Below, piece after piece: positions 8,353-17,615 of a DNA stretch of 42,658 nt; position 1 is the stretch's first letter; every line of letters starts with the position of its first letter. The notes beneath the pieces are model-generated. The model saw only the letters and a list, made by a program, of their open reading frames with translations. It was not told where the DNA came from and ran no database searches. Position numbers and translations under genes: made by a program. The DNA comes from DASQDT01 sp036380435 (GTDB lineage: Bacteria > Acidobacteriota > Blastocatellia > Pyrinomonadales > Pyrinomonadaceae), in contig DASVES010000136.1 in NCBI GenBank assembly GCA_036380435.1, forward strand, positions 1 through 42,658, read 5' to 3'.

Positions 8353-9537
8353 CTACTCCAGCCCCATCCCCGTGCGCGGGTTTTCCGAGTTCATCTGCGC
8401 GAACTTGCGGAGCAGCTCCTTCGTCTCCTCGGAGACGACCTTCGGGAGCGTGACCTGCACCTCGACGAACTGGTCGCCGCGCGCCTGCGGGTTCCGAAGA
8501 CTCGGCACGCCGCGCTCGCGCAGGCGGAACTTCTGGCCCGACTGTGTGCCGGGAGGGATACGCAACTGGGCCTTGCCCTCGACGGTCGGCACCTCGATCT
8601 TCGCGCCGAGCGCGGCCTCGGGCACGGTGACGGGGACGGTGACGTAGATGTTGTCGCCCTTGCGTGTGAAGTGGCGGTGCTTGCCGACGTTCGTGATGAT
8701 GAAGAGGTCGCCCGCGGGAGCGCCCAGACGCCCGCCCTCGCCCTTGCCGGGCACGCGCACGCGCGAGCCTGTGTCCACGCCCGCAGGGATGCGTACCTTC
8801 ACCTGCTCGGATTTCGGCGCCGTGCCTTTGCCGTGGCAGACGGCGCAGGGCGTGCGGCGCTTGCCCGCGCCGCCGCAGTCGGGACACTCCTGCGCGAACC
8901 GCAGACGCCCGCCCGCGCGCTGCACCTGCCCCGCGCCGCCGCAGGTCGTGCAAGTCGTCAGCGGGCCGCCGGCGTCGCCCGCGCCGTTGCAGCGCGAGCA
9001 CTGCTCGGAGCGGTTGACGGTGATGTTCGTCGTCATGCCTGTGACCGACTCCTCGAAGGAGAGGGCGAGCGGCATCTCGATGTCGGCCCCGCGCTGCGGC
9101 ATCGGCCGGGGAGGCTCGTGCTCCTCTTTACCGCCGCCGAAGAGGTCGGCGAAGATGTCGCGGAACGACGACCCGCCGCCCGAGGAACCGGACGAGGAGG
9201 CCGTGCCAAAGTCGAAGCCGGTGAAGTCGAAGGGCGGCGCACCAGCGCGACCAGCCCCGCCGCCCGCGCCGAAGCCCGGCCCCGTGGCGCCGCGCGCGGC
9301 GGCGTCGGCGAGATTGTCGGAGTACTGGCCGAAGCGGTCGTAGACGGTGCGCTTCTTCGGATCGGAGAGCACGTCGTGCGCCTCAGTGATGCGCTTGAAA
9401 CGCTCCTCGGCCGACTTGTCACCGGGGTTCACGTCCGGGTGGTGTTTGCGCGCCAGACGCCGGTAGGCTTTCTTGATCTCCTCCGGCTTCGCGTCGCGCT
9501 TGACGCCCAGAACTTTGTAGAAATCTTCCTTAGCCAT
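8353..9537 (-). CDS. dnaJ: Chaperone DnaJ (type I, zinc-finger)
   Basis: The product has 394 residues. Residues 1-70 form the J-domain (EDFYKVLGVKRDAKPEEIKKAY is typical, with HPD in RKHHPDVNPGD). A Gly/Phe-rich linker follows. Four CxxCxGxG-type zinc-binding repeats (CSRCNGAG, CTTCGGAG, CPDCGGAG, CAVCHGKG) lie near residues 145-215. The C-terminal substrate-binding part includes VPVTVPEAALGAKIEVPT and IPPGTQSG. It is a co-chaperone of DnaK. No ribosome-binding site precedes the ATG; instead a heptamer hairpin ends 4-5 nt upstream, so translation may depend on that structure. Confidence 0.96.
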   Translation of the reverse strand: MAKEDFYKVLGVKRDAKPEEIKKAYRRLARKHHPDVNPGDKSAEERFKRITEAHDVLSDPKKRTVYDRFGQYSDNLADAAARGATGPGFGAGGGAGRAGAPPFDFTGFDFGTASSSGSSGGGSSFRDIFADLFGGGKEEHEPPRPMPQRGADIEMPLALSFEESVTGMTTNITVNRSEQCSRCNGAGDAGGPLTTCTTCGGAGQVQRAGGRLRFAQECPDCGGAGKRRTPCAVCHGKGTAPKSEQVKVRIPAGVDTGSRVRVPGKGEGGRLGAPAGDLFIITNVGKHRHFTRKGDNIYVTVPVTVPEAALGAKIEVPTVEGKAQLRIPPGTQSGQKFRLRERGVPSLRNPQARGDQFVEVQVTLPKVVSEETKELLRKFAQMNSENPRTGMGLE

Positions 9538-9541
9538 GAAA

Positions 9542-9614
9542 AGTGAGCAGTGAGCAGTGAGCGGTGAGCAGCAGAAAACTTATCTGCTTACTGCTCACCG
9601 CTCACTGCTTACTT
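9542..9614. repeat. Heptamer island A (GTGAGCA type) between dnaK and dnaJ
   Basis: Four head-to-tail heptamers (GTGAGCA, GTGAGCA, GTGAGCG, GTGAGCA) on the left are followed by a short loop and the complementary series on the right. The variant unit GTGAGCG is mirrored in the right arm as CGCTCAC. The island fills the gap almost completely: 4 nt from the dnaJ start and 4 nt from the dnaK stop. In a dnaK-dnaJ transcript it would fold just before the dnaJ start codon. Confidence 0.93.
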
Positions 9615-9618
9615 TCTG

Positions 9619-11562
<1,944 letters not shown>

Positions 11563-11686
11563 TTCTCCCTGTCTCCAATCAGTTTAGCCCGGCTTCGGCG
11601 GGCCGAAATCCGTCGCCCGTGGCCGCACACGCGCCCGTCTACTCCAAAGTTCTGACGGGAATGTGCGGCGACTTAAATACGCCAGT

Positions 11687-11716
11687 AATATAATATCTGA
11701 GTCCGTCGTTGTCAAC
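11687..11716 (-). promoter_or_regulatory. dnaK promoter overlapped by a HAIR-like HspR operator
   Basis: On the minus strand a perfect -35 TTGACA (11710-11715) and -10 TATATT (11687-11692) are spaced by exactly 17 nt. Overlapping the -35, GTTGACA (11710-11716), a 7-nt spacer and ACTCAGA (11696-11702) copy the geometry of the HAIR operator (CTTGAGT-N7-ACTCAAG). Four of seven bases match in the first half-site and five of seven in the second. The promoter call is strong; the operator call is a weaker inference supported by the hspR gene in the same unit. Confidence 0.6.
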
Positions 11717-11839
11717 TTTATCTTAGTGCTCGGCAGCAGACAGAGTGGGGCGGGAGGAAAGATTTAAGTGCGTTCGGCCGAAGTTCTAGCAAATATACGG
11801 TTTAGAGTGATATTCACTTGAGCATCACGGAAGAAGATT

Positions 11840-11878
11840 CACCGCAGAGGCGCAGAGGACGCAGAGGGGGCGCGGAGG
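11840..11878. repeat. CGCAGAGG-type short tandem repeat upstream of dnaK
   Basis: Imperfect 8-10-bp units (ACCGCAGAGG, CGCAGAGGAC, GCAGAGGGGG) are repeated here, resembling 3949-3978. The rest of the 333-nt gap 11563-11895 holds the dnaK leader and promoter and an AT-richer stretch around 11690-11830; no gene is visible. Confidence 0.6.
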
Positions 11879-11895
11879 CTTGAGCAGAGTGCGGC

Positions 11896-12495
11896 TCAGT
11901 TCTGATTTGGCCCACGGGCGCCGCGCTCGTCGTTCATGAGGCGGGAGACCCAGAAGGCGTAGTGGATGCCGGAGACGAGGGCGAAGAGAAAGACGATGGT
12001 GTAGGTGGTCGGCAGGACGTAACCGCGCAGGGCCGGGAAGCGCGCGGCGACGAGGATGATGGTGATGGCGGCGATCTGGACGACCGTGTTGACCTTCCCC
12101 AGCAGAGAGGGCCGGAAGCCCCGGAAGCCGGTGACGATGTTGATGGCCGCCGCGCCGACGACGATAAAGACGTCGCGGCCGACGACGGCCGCCGTCACCC
12201 AGAAGGGCACGGGCAGGTGGTTTGTCTTGGCGATGATGCCGGGCATCGAGAGGGTGATGAAGGAGGTGACGAGGAGGAGCTTATCGGCGATGGGGTCGAG
12301 AATCTGGCCGAGCTGTGATCCCTGATTGAAGCGCCGCGCGAGGAAGCCGTCGATGCCGTCGCTGACGCCGGCGGCGACGAAGATCGTGAGCGCCAGCGAG
12401 AACCGCTGATAGTAGAGGGCCGTCACGAAGAGCGGGATCATGACCATGCGGGAGACGGTCAGGACGTTCGGCAGCGTGACGATGCGGGAAGACAT
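11896..12495 (-). CDS. pgsA: CDP-diacylglycerol-glycerol-3-phosphate 3-phosphatidyltransferase
   Basis: The product has 199 residues. It carries the CDP-alcohol phosphatidyltransferase signature DG-x2-AR-x8-G-x3-D-x3-D, seen as SDGIDGFLARR followed by GQILDPIADK, with the catalytic aspartates. The N-terminus (TLPNVLTVSRM) and five to six hydrophobic helices fit PgsA, which makes phosphatidylglycerol phosphate in the inner membrane. Other CDP-alcohol transferases share the motif, but length and N-terminus favour PgsA. It lies downstream of a metallophosphoesterase on the same strand. There is no ribosome-binding site; a heptamer island ends 7 nt before the ATG. Confidence 0.9.
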   Translation of the reverse strand: MSSRIVTLPNVLTVSRMVMIPLFVTALYYQRFSLALTIFVAAGVSDGIDGFLARRFNQGSQLGQILDPIADKLLLVTSFITLSMPGIIAKTNHLPVPFWVTAAVVGRDVFIVVGAAAINIVTGFRGFRPSLLGKVNTVVQIAAITIILVAARFPALRGYVLPTTYTIVFLFALVSGIHYAFWVSRLMNDERGARGPNQN

Positions 12496-12502
12496 TGGAA
12501 AA

Positions 12503-12574
12503 GTGATGAGTGATGAGTGATAAGTGATAAGTAAGAAAGGTTTTTCTTATCACTTATCACTCATCACTTTTCAC
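12503..12574. repeat. Heptamer island B (GTGATRA type)
   Basis: The left arm reads GTGATGA, GTGATGA, GTGATAA, GTGATAA. The right arm is its complement with one ATGA unit and two ATAA units in mirrored order. The loop region contains AAGAAA and TTTTTCTT. The island occupies the whole gap between the metallophosphoesterase stop (12579) and the pgsA start (12495). Confidence 0.92.
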
Positions 12575-12578
12575 TTTA

Positions 12579-13430
12579 TTACTCCGCACAGCGGAGTTGC
12601 AGCAGCGAGACTTCGGGTCGGCAGCCGTAGCGGACGGGCAGGACGACGGTGCCCACGCCGCGCGTAACGTAAATCTGCGTCTCCCCGCGGCGCCCCAAGC
12701 CCCGCAGGATGCGCCGGCGGACGCGGCCCGAGGCGTCGCGCTCGTTGCGCCAGGTGACCTGTCCGCCGTGCGTGTGGCCGGCGAGGACTAAATCGACGCG
12801 GGCGCGAGCCGCCCGGCGCAGAATCACGGGGTTGTGCGCGAGCAGCAGTTTCATCTCGTCGGCACTCGAGCCGGCGAGCGCGAGCGGCAAATCTTCGAGT
12901 CCGACCATCGTGTCGTTGACGCCGGCGAGCCAGAAGGAGGCGCCCGCGTCCTCGAAGCGCATCCCCTCGTTGTTGAGCACCTGAATGCCCTCGGCGCGGA
13001 AGAGGTCGGTGATGAGCGGGGCGTCCACCCAGTTGTCGTGGTTGCCGAGGACGGCGTAGACGCCGCGGCGGGCGCGCAGGCGGCCCAGAAGCTCGGCGCA
13101 GGGCTGAATGTACTCGCGCTCGTGCGAGATGTAATCGCCGGTCAGGGCGATGATGTCGGGCTGGAGGCTGTTGGCGACCTCGACGGCGTGCTCGACCTGC
13201 TCGCGGCCCGTAAAGGGGCTGTGGTGGATGTCGGAGAGGTGGACGATCTTCAAGCCGTCGAGCGGGCGCGGGAGCCGGCGCAAGTCCACACTGACGTGCT
13301 CGACCGCGAGCGCATACGGCTCGGCGAAGGCGGCGCGGGCCAGATGCACGAGGCCGGCCGTCAGGGAGCGCAAGGGGGTGGGCCGCGTCGGCGCGACACG
13401 GCGGCGCTTCCAGCTAGTGTTGGTAGCCAT
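12579..13430 (-). CDS. Metallophosphoesterase (calcineurin-like, YkuE/YaeI type)
   Basis: The product has 283 residues. The dinuclear metal motifs appear in order: D67 and H69 in VHLSDIHHS, TGDYI, GNHDNW, LLLAHNP and GHTHGGQ. This set and the length match membrane-associated YkuE/YaeI-type phosphodiesterases. The N-terminus is basic with only a short hydrophobic patch (SLTAGLVHLARAAFAEPYAL), so membrane anchoring is uncertain. The substrate is unknown; YaeI-like relatives act on lipid-type phosphodiesters, which would fit the neighbouring pgsA. Confidence 0.87.
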   Translation of the reverse strand: MATNTSWKRRRVAPTRPTPLRSLTAGLVHLARAAFAEPYALAVEHVSVDLRRLPRPLDGLKIVHLSDIHHSPFTGREQVEHAVEVANSLQPDIIALTGDYISHEREYIQPCAELLGRLRARRGVYAVLGNHDNWVDAPLITDLFRAEGIQVLNNEGMRFEDAGASFWLAGVNDTMVGLEDLPLALAGSSADEMKLLLAHNPVILRRAARARVDLVLAGHTHGGQVTWRNERDASGRVRRRILRGLGRRGETQIYVTRGVGTVVLPVRYGCRPEVSLLQLRCAE

Positions 13431-13531
13431 CCGTTTTTTTCCGTTTTATCGAGGGAAAGGTTTGAAAGCTGCTCCGATTACCGCCCTGTTCCCACGTCGT
13501 CGGCTCGTTCCCGAAGCCCGCGCAATATATC

Positions 13532-13655
13532 AAGGCAAAAGTAAAAAGGCAAAAGGCAAAAGCGTCTGAGACGGGCCGCAACTAAAATATAACTTATCCC
13601 CCAAACATCCCCTGCTTTCTTAAACTTTTGCCTTTTGCCTTTTTACTTTTGCCTT
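13532..13655. repeat. Heptamer island C (GGCAAAA type), perfect 31-bp inverted repeat
   Basis: The left arm 13532-13562 and right arm 13625-13655 are perfect reverse complements made of GGCAAAA, GTAAAAA, GGCAAAA, GGCAAAA units. The 62-nt spacer includes a small CGTCTGAGACG palindrome. The same 31-bp arm recurs exactly in the island at 40990-41086. The right edge is 3 nt from the stop codon of the SLC13 gene. Confidence 0.95.
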
Positions 13656-13658
13656 CTC

Positions 13659-15530
13659 CTACAGCGGCCAGATGATTGGGACGAGGAACATAACGATGGC
13701 GAAGACGGCTACGGTGAGGATCGAGCCGACCTTGACGAAATCGAAGAAGCGGTAGCGGCCCGGCGTGTAGATGAGCACGCAGGCCGGTTCCAGCGGCGTC
13801 AAAAACGAGCAGGAGGCGGCGTAGGTAACAGTGATGGCGAAGGTGCGCGGGTTGAGGCCGAGCGTGACGGCGGCCTTGACGGCGATGGGGAGGACGACCA
13901 GCGCCGCCGCCTGATTCGACATCGGCTGCGTCAGCGCCACGGTGAGGAGGAAGAAGCCGGCCAAGACGGCCGTCGAGCCGTAGGCGGCGAAGTTGTTGGT
14001 GATGAGGTCGGCGAGGTACTGGTCGGCGTGCGTCTTCTCCATCGCCGTGCCGAAGGAGATCATGCCGGCGATGAGGACGATCAGACGCCAGTCGATGAGG
14101 TCGTATATCTCCGCGGTGTGGACGCTGCGGGTGACTAAAAGGACGAGCGCGCCCAAAAGCACCGCCACCGAGAGCGGCACCTCGACGCCGCTGAAATACT
14201 TCACCACCGAGAGCGCCAGAAAGAGACCGAAGGCGGCGAGCGCCCAGACCTGTTTGCCGGCCCGCCCGCGCCGCGCCGACACGTCTTCGAGGAGCAGCAG
14301 ATTCCCTTCGGTCGAGAGCCGCTCGACGCGCTCGCGTGTTCCCTGCACCAGCAGCACGTCGCCGAAGCGGAGCGTGACGGAGCTGAGCTTGCTCAATAGC
14401 GCGACGCCGTGGCGATTGATGGCCAGCACCGTGAGGTCGAAGCGGTCGCGGAAGTTCAGACCCCGCAACGTCCGGCCGTTCAAGTCAGACCCGCGCAGAA
14501 CCATCACCTCGAACAGCTCCACTCCGCCCGACTCCAGATGCTGATCCTCGCGCAGCTCGAAGTCGGGCCGAATCTCGATACCGGCCTCCGTCTTGACGCG
14601 CAGGATGTCCTCGACCCTGCCCTGCACGAGCAAAAGATCGCCGGACTGCACCCGCTCCTCGGCGTGCGGGGCGATGCGCCCCTGCTTGCCGCGCAGGATG
14701 CCGACCACGGTGAGGTCGAGCGCATCCGAGAGGTTGGCCTCGGCCAAAGTCTGCCCGACGAGCGGCGAATCGGGGAGGACTAACACTTCGGACATGAACT
14801 CGCGGATGTGGTACTGCTCGGCGAGCGAGTCGTCGCCGCCGCCGCGGCTGGGCAGCAGGTAGATGCCGAGCAGGAGCATGTAGAGCATCCCGGCGGCGAC
14901 GATGGCGATGCCGACCGGGGTGAGTTCAAACATCGAGAAGGGCTTGAAGGTTGACTCGATGTCGGTGAAGCGCGCGACAAACTGCGGCGACTCCTGAAGG
15001 CGCGCGATGAATTCGGGGCTGTCGCCGAGGCGCGCGAGCGCCCCCGAGACGGCGAGGTTCGTCGAGGTGCCGATGAGCGTACACGTCCCCCCGAGGATGG
15101 CGCCGAAGGCAAGCGGCATTAAAAGTTTCGACGGCTGGACGCGCGCCCGGCCGGCGATGCCTAAGACGACGGGGACGAACATCGCCGTCGTCGTCGTGTT
15201 CTTCATCACGGAGGCGCAGGCGGCGGCCGTGAACATGACGAGCGCGGCGAGTCGAAACGGGTTCCCGCCGGCGATGCGGTGGAGGCGGCGGCCGACCACG
15301 TCCACCACGCCCGTCTTGACGAGTCCGCCGGTGAGGATGAAGAGGCCGGCGATGGTGATGACGATGTCGTTGCCGAAGCCGGCGAAGGCTTCCTTCACGT
15401 CGAGCGTGCCCGTGAGCACGAGCGCGATCACGAGCAGGATGGTGACGATGTCAATCGGGATGCGCTCGGACGAAAAGAGGACGAGCGCGACGAGGAGGAG
15501 GAGGAGGACGATGGCGATGGCGGGAGTCAT
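13659..15530 (-). CDS. SLC13/DASS-type permease with two TrkA-C (RCK_C) domains
   Basis: The product has 623 residues. Several membrane helices at each end flank a soluble middle. The N-terminal half contains GFGNDIVITIAGLFILTGGL and SVMKNTTTTAMFVPVV, followed by GGTCTLIGTSTNLAVSG, the transport signature of the divalent anion:Na+ symporter and related ion-transporter families. Residues about 210-410 contain two regulatory TrkA-C units, each ending with a GDLLLVQG- or GDVLLVQG-type motif. The C-terminal half holds a second set of helices with LTQPMSNQAAALVVLPIAV. Possible substrates are sulfate, dicarboxylates or other anions; sequence alone does not decide. Confidence 0.88.
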   Translation of the reverse strand: MTPAIAIVLLLLLVALVLFSSERIPIDIVTILLVIALVLTGTLDVKEAFAGFGNDIVITIAGLFILTGGLVKTGVVDVVGRRLHRIAGGNPFRLAALVMFTAAACASVMKNTTTTAMFVPVVLGIAGRARVQPSKLLMPLAFGAILGGTCTLIGTSTNLAVSGALARLGDSPEFIARLQESPQFVARFTDIESTFKPFSMFELTPVGIAIVAAGMLYMLLLGIYLLPSRGGGDDSLAEQYHIREFMSEVLVLPDSPLVGQTLAEANLSDALDLTVVGILRGKQGRIAPHAEERVQSGDLLLVQGRVEDILRVKTEAGIEIRPDFELREDQHLESGGVELFEVMVLRGSDLNGRTLRGLNFRDRFDLTVLAINRHGVALLSKLSSVTLRFGDVLLVQGTRERVERLSTEGNLLLLEDVSARRGRAGKQVWALAAFGLFLALSVVKYFSGVEVPLSVAVLLGALVLLVTRSVHTAEIYDLIDWRLIVLIAGMISFGTAMEKTHADQYLADLITNNFAAYGSTAVLAGFFLLTVALTQPMSNQAAALVVLPIAVKAAVTLGLNPRTFAITVTYAASCSFLTPLEPACVLIYTPGRYRFFDFVKVGSILTVAVFAIVMFLVPIIWPL

Positions 15531-15681
15531 GGGAGGCCTCTGCTATACTGCGTCCTCTACCGTTCGACAATTTCCGATTCAGGGTTTTCCGGTTGTGGGG
15601 AGGAGTCTACAACGAAGCGCGGAAATCCGAAATCGAAAACCGCCGACCGGGGCCGTATACAATCGGGGGAGACACGCGCGC

Positions 15682-16182
15682 ATGGGCCAGCAGCACTGCA
15701 TCATCATCATCGAGGATCAGGAAGACCTCGCCGCGCTCTACGAGACGACGCTCACGAAGGCCGGCTATTCCGTCATCAAGGCCTACACGGGCGAGGAGGG
15801 CGTGGCCGCCTTTCAGGACGAGGGCGCCGACGCCGTCCTCTTAGACATGACGCTGCCCGAGATGAACGGCGTCCAGGTTCTTCAGCAGATACGCGCTCTC
15901 AACCCGAACGTCCCCGTCGTCGTCGCCACGGGCGAGTCGAGCGAGGAGACGCGCCGGCAGTGTGAGCGCCTCGGCGTCCAGGCGTACCTGCCAAAGCCCG
16001 CGGGCCACGACGAACTCCTGAAAGCCATCGGCCGCGCGCTCTCCGACGAGCGGACGCTGACAGAGGAGTACGAGGTGGTCACGCTGCGCCTCCCCACGCG
16101 CGTCGTCCGCTGCCTCACCGGCATCGACGAGAATCTGGAGCGCGCCGTCACCTCGCTGTGCGAAGAGCAGGCCAGTCGGTAG
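15682..16182 (+). CDS. Response regulator (receiver domain with short C-terminal extension)
   Basis: The product has 166 residues. ATG 15682 is chosen because GGGGGAG lies about 9 nt upstream and the receiver fold begins right after it. The domain shows IIIIEDQED (acidic pocket), phospho-acceptor Asp in AVLLDMTLPEMNG, the Thr switch in VVATGE and the conserved Lys in YLPKPAG. About 40 residues follow (VVTLRLPTRVVRCLTGIDENLERAV) and could mediate dimerisation or DNA contact; I do not recognise a standard output domain. No histidine kinase is adjacent, so it is an orphan. Confidence 0.9.
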   Translation: MGQQHCIIIIEDQEDLAALYETTLTKAGYSVIKAYTGEEGVAAFQDEGADAVLLDMTLPEMNGVQVLQQIRALNPNVPVVVATGESSEETRRQCERLGVQAYLPKPAGHDELLKAIGRALSDERTLTEEYEVVTLRLPTRVVRCLTGIDENLERAVTSLCEEQASR

Positions 16183-16291
16183 GGTTTGAGTTTTGCGCCG
16201 GATGGCGATATATAGCGGCTCGCGTTCGGGTGTGAGTCATCCGGGCCGCTTCGTGTGACTTCGTGGTTCACACCTTTCCTTGTCCCCGCAC

Positions 16292-16795
16292 TCAGAAGAC
16301 AAACAGTGCGCCGCCGTCGGGTGGAAACCCTCGCTGCAAAGTTGTAAACCCCAAGTGCCGTATGACCCCATATCGAGGATCGATAAACTCAATATCGAAT
16401 CCCGGCTCATCCGAAGCACCACAAACAACGATGGCATGCCCCGATCCGCTCGGCAGGATGCCGCCAAGCGTGAACGGCCCGCGCTGCTGAAGCACGCCGT
16501 AGGCGAGGAAAGGGTCTTCCAACTCGCCGGCGGGTCGGGCTCGCGTCAGTCCCGCGATGTGCAGGGCCGAAAGACCAAACTCAGCGGCCACGGCCTCAAA
16601 CGCCGCCGGATTAAGCCCGCGGTTCAGCCCTTCAAATCTGGCGATCAATCGCGGTTCGAGGAGCGCCGCGGCCCGCGCATTGACCGGCCGGCCCACCTGC
16701 AATCGAAACATGATGAGCATGCGAAAACAGGCAAGCCAGCACGTATTGTGGGGGCCTTGATTGATACCGGGCACATCGTAGTGAATGCGACTCAT
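16292..16795 (-). CDS. Papain-like cysteine peptidase (AvrRpt2/C39-like)
   Basis: The product has 167 residues. The N-terminus has Q13 and C19 in INQGPHNTCWLACFRML, the oxyanion Gln and nucleophile pattern of papain-like C39/C70-type peptidases. H120 lies in SGSGHAIVVCG, and D139 in FIDPRYG completes a likely triad. There is no signal peptide and no ABC transporter partner, so it is not a bacteriocin-exporter C39 domain. Such stand-alone domains occur in secreted effectors, toxin modules and bacterial antagonism systems. The role here is unknown. It faces an exported, less GC-rich gene across a 172-nt gap. Confidence 0.75.
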   Translation of the reverse strand: MSRIHYDVPGINQGPHNTCWLACFRMLIMFRLQVGRPVNARAAALLEPRLIARFEGLNRGLNPAAFEAVAAEFGLSALHIAGLTRARPAGELEDPFLAYGVLQQRGPFTLGGILPSGSGHAIVVCGASDEPGFDIEFIDPRYGVIRHLGFTTLQRGFPPDGGALFVF

Positions 16796-16967
16796 GTTTG
16801 ATTCTGCCTCCGGTGTTGCGGCGGGCGCTTGTGGCTCAGACGTGCTGAGCCAATCCCATTATTCAGCAAAATAAATTCTTTGCCGTCTATTGATGATACA
16901 GTGGGCGGAGGAAGTAAATCCGATTTTCGCCTCGCCTTGAAAAATTAAATTGTTTGGAGGAAACAGG

Positions 16968-17513
16968 ATGAATCAAGGTTCAAATTGCGGAATCGTTCAA
17001 AATTCGACATCGGGTGCGGCGAGCGGCCGGGCGTCGGTGGCGGTCAATCAAATCGCAAACACACGGGAGAGAGGCCGCACTTTGCGTCATCTATTTTTCA
17101 TGGCCGTTTTCGCGTTGGTGATTTCGAGCGGCTTTTCCGCGATGGCGCAAGTTGGTTCAACCGACAGAGACAGCCCCCTGCGAATTACGACCCGAACAGT
17201 CACCGCTGAAGTCAGCCGCCCGCTCGGCGAAGAACAAGAGGTATTTTATTCGATTGCGGCAAGAAGAGGATACATGACGATAGATTTTTCGGCCCTTGCC
17301 CGCGATGGAATGAACATCGTTCTCGGCGTTGAAGGCAACGGGGTTTTTGAATCAATCGGGCCGCTCATCAGCGGCGGCGACGATAGGATGGAAGGGACTG
17401 TTAGATTCAGAGTCCCGAGCCGGCAAGCACTGCTGGTCAACGTCCGTTACAGCGGAAACGCGCGGTATACGATTAATTTTAGCGGCTCCGCTATACCCAG
17501 CCCACGCAGATAA
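16968..17513 (+). CDS. Exported protein of unknown function
   Basis: The product has 181 residues. ATG 16968 is supported by GGAGG at 16956-16960. A long polar N-terminus precedes a hydrophobic segment (residues about 40-62, LFFMAVFALVISSGFSAMAQ), which looks like a late signal peptide with an A-x-A type end. A start inside the frame nearer that segment cannot be excluded. The mature part is predicted beta-rich (ITTRTVTAEVSRPLGEEQEV, YMTIDFSAL, ALLVNVRYSGNARYTINFSG). Base composition is clearly less GC-rich than most neighbours, which hints at transfer. The family is not recognised. Confidence 0.75.
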   Translation: MNQGSNCGIVQNSTSGAASGRASVAVNQIANTRERGRTLRHLFFMAVFALVISSGFSAMAQVGSTDRDSPLRITTRTVTAEVSRPLGEEQEVFYSIAARRGYMTIDFSALARDGMNIVLGVEGNGVFESIGPLISGGDDRMEGTVRFRVPSRQALLVNVRYSGNARYTINFSGSAIPSPRR

Positions 17514-17554
17514 AATTTTAGCAGCGGCCTTGCTCTGTTGCCATCCTCGGTTTC

Positions 17555-17596
17555 TCAGTCGCGAACGATTACTGCTGAGTAATCGTTCGCGACTGA
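17555..17596. terminator. Bidirectional hairpin between convergent genes
   Basis: A perfect 19-bp stem (17555-17573 with 17578-17596) with a GCTG loop lies between the plus-strand gene ending at 17513 and the minus-strand gene ending at 17616. No long T-run follows, but the stem strength and position suggest termination in both directions. Confidence 0.7.
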
Positions 17597-17615
17597 TCAC
17601 GCCCGCGCGCCCGCT

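Noticed and set aside
9542..9614. CRISPR array
   Set aside because: The units are 7 bp and contiguous, with no spacers of 25-40 nt and no cas genes nearby.
15628..15650. Further heptamer tract (AATCCGA-like)
   Set aside because: Only about two imperfect units and no mirrored arm, so support is too weak.
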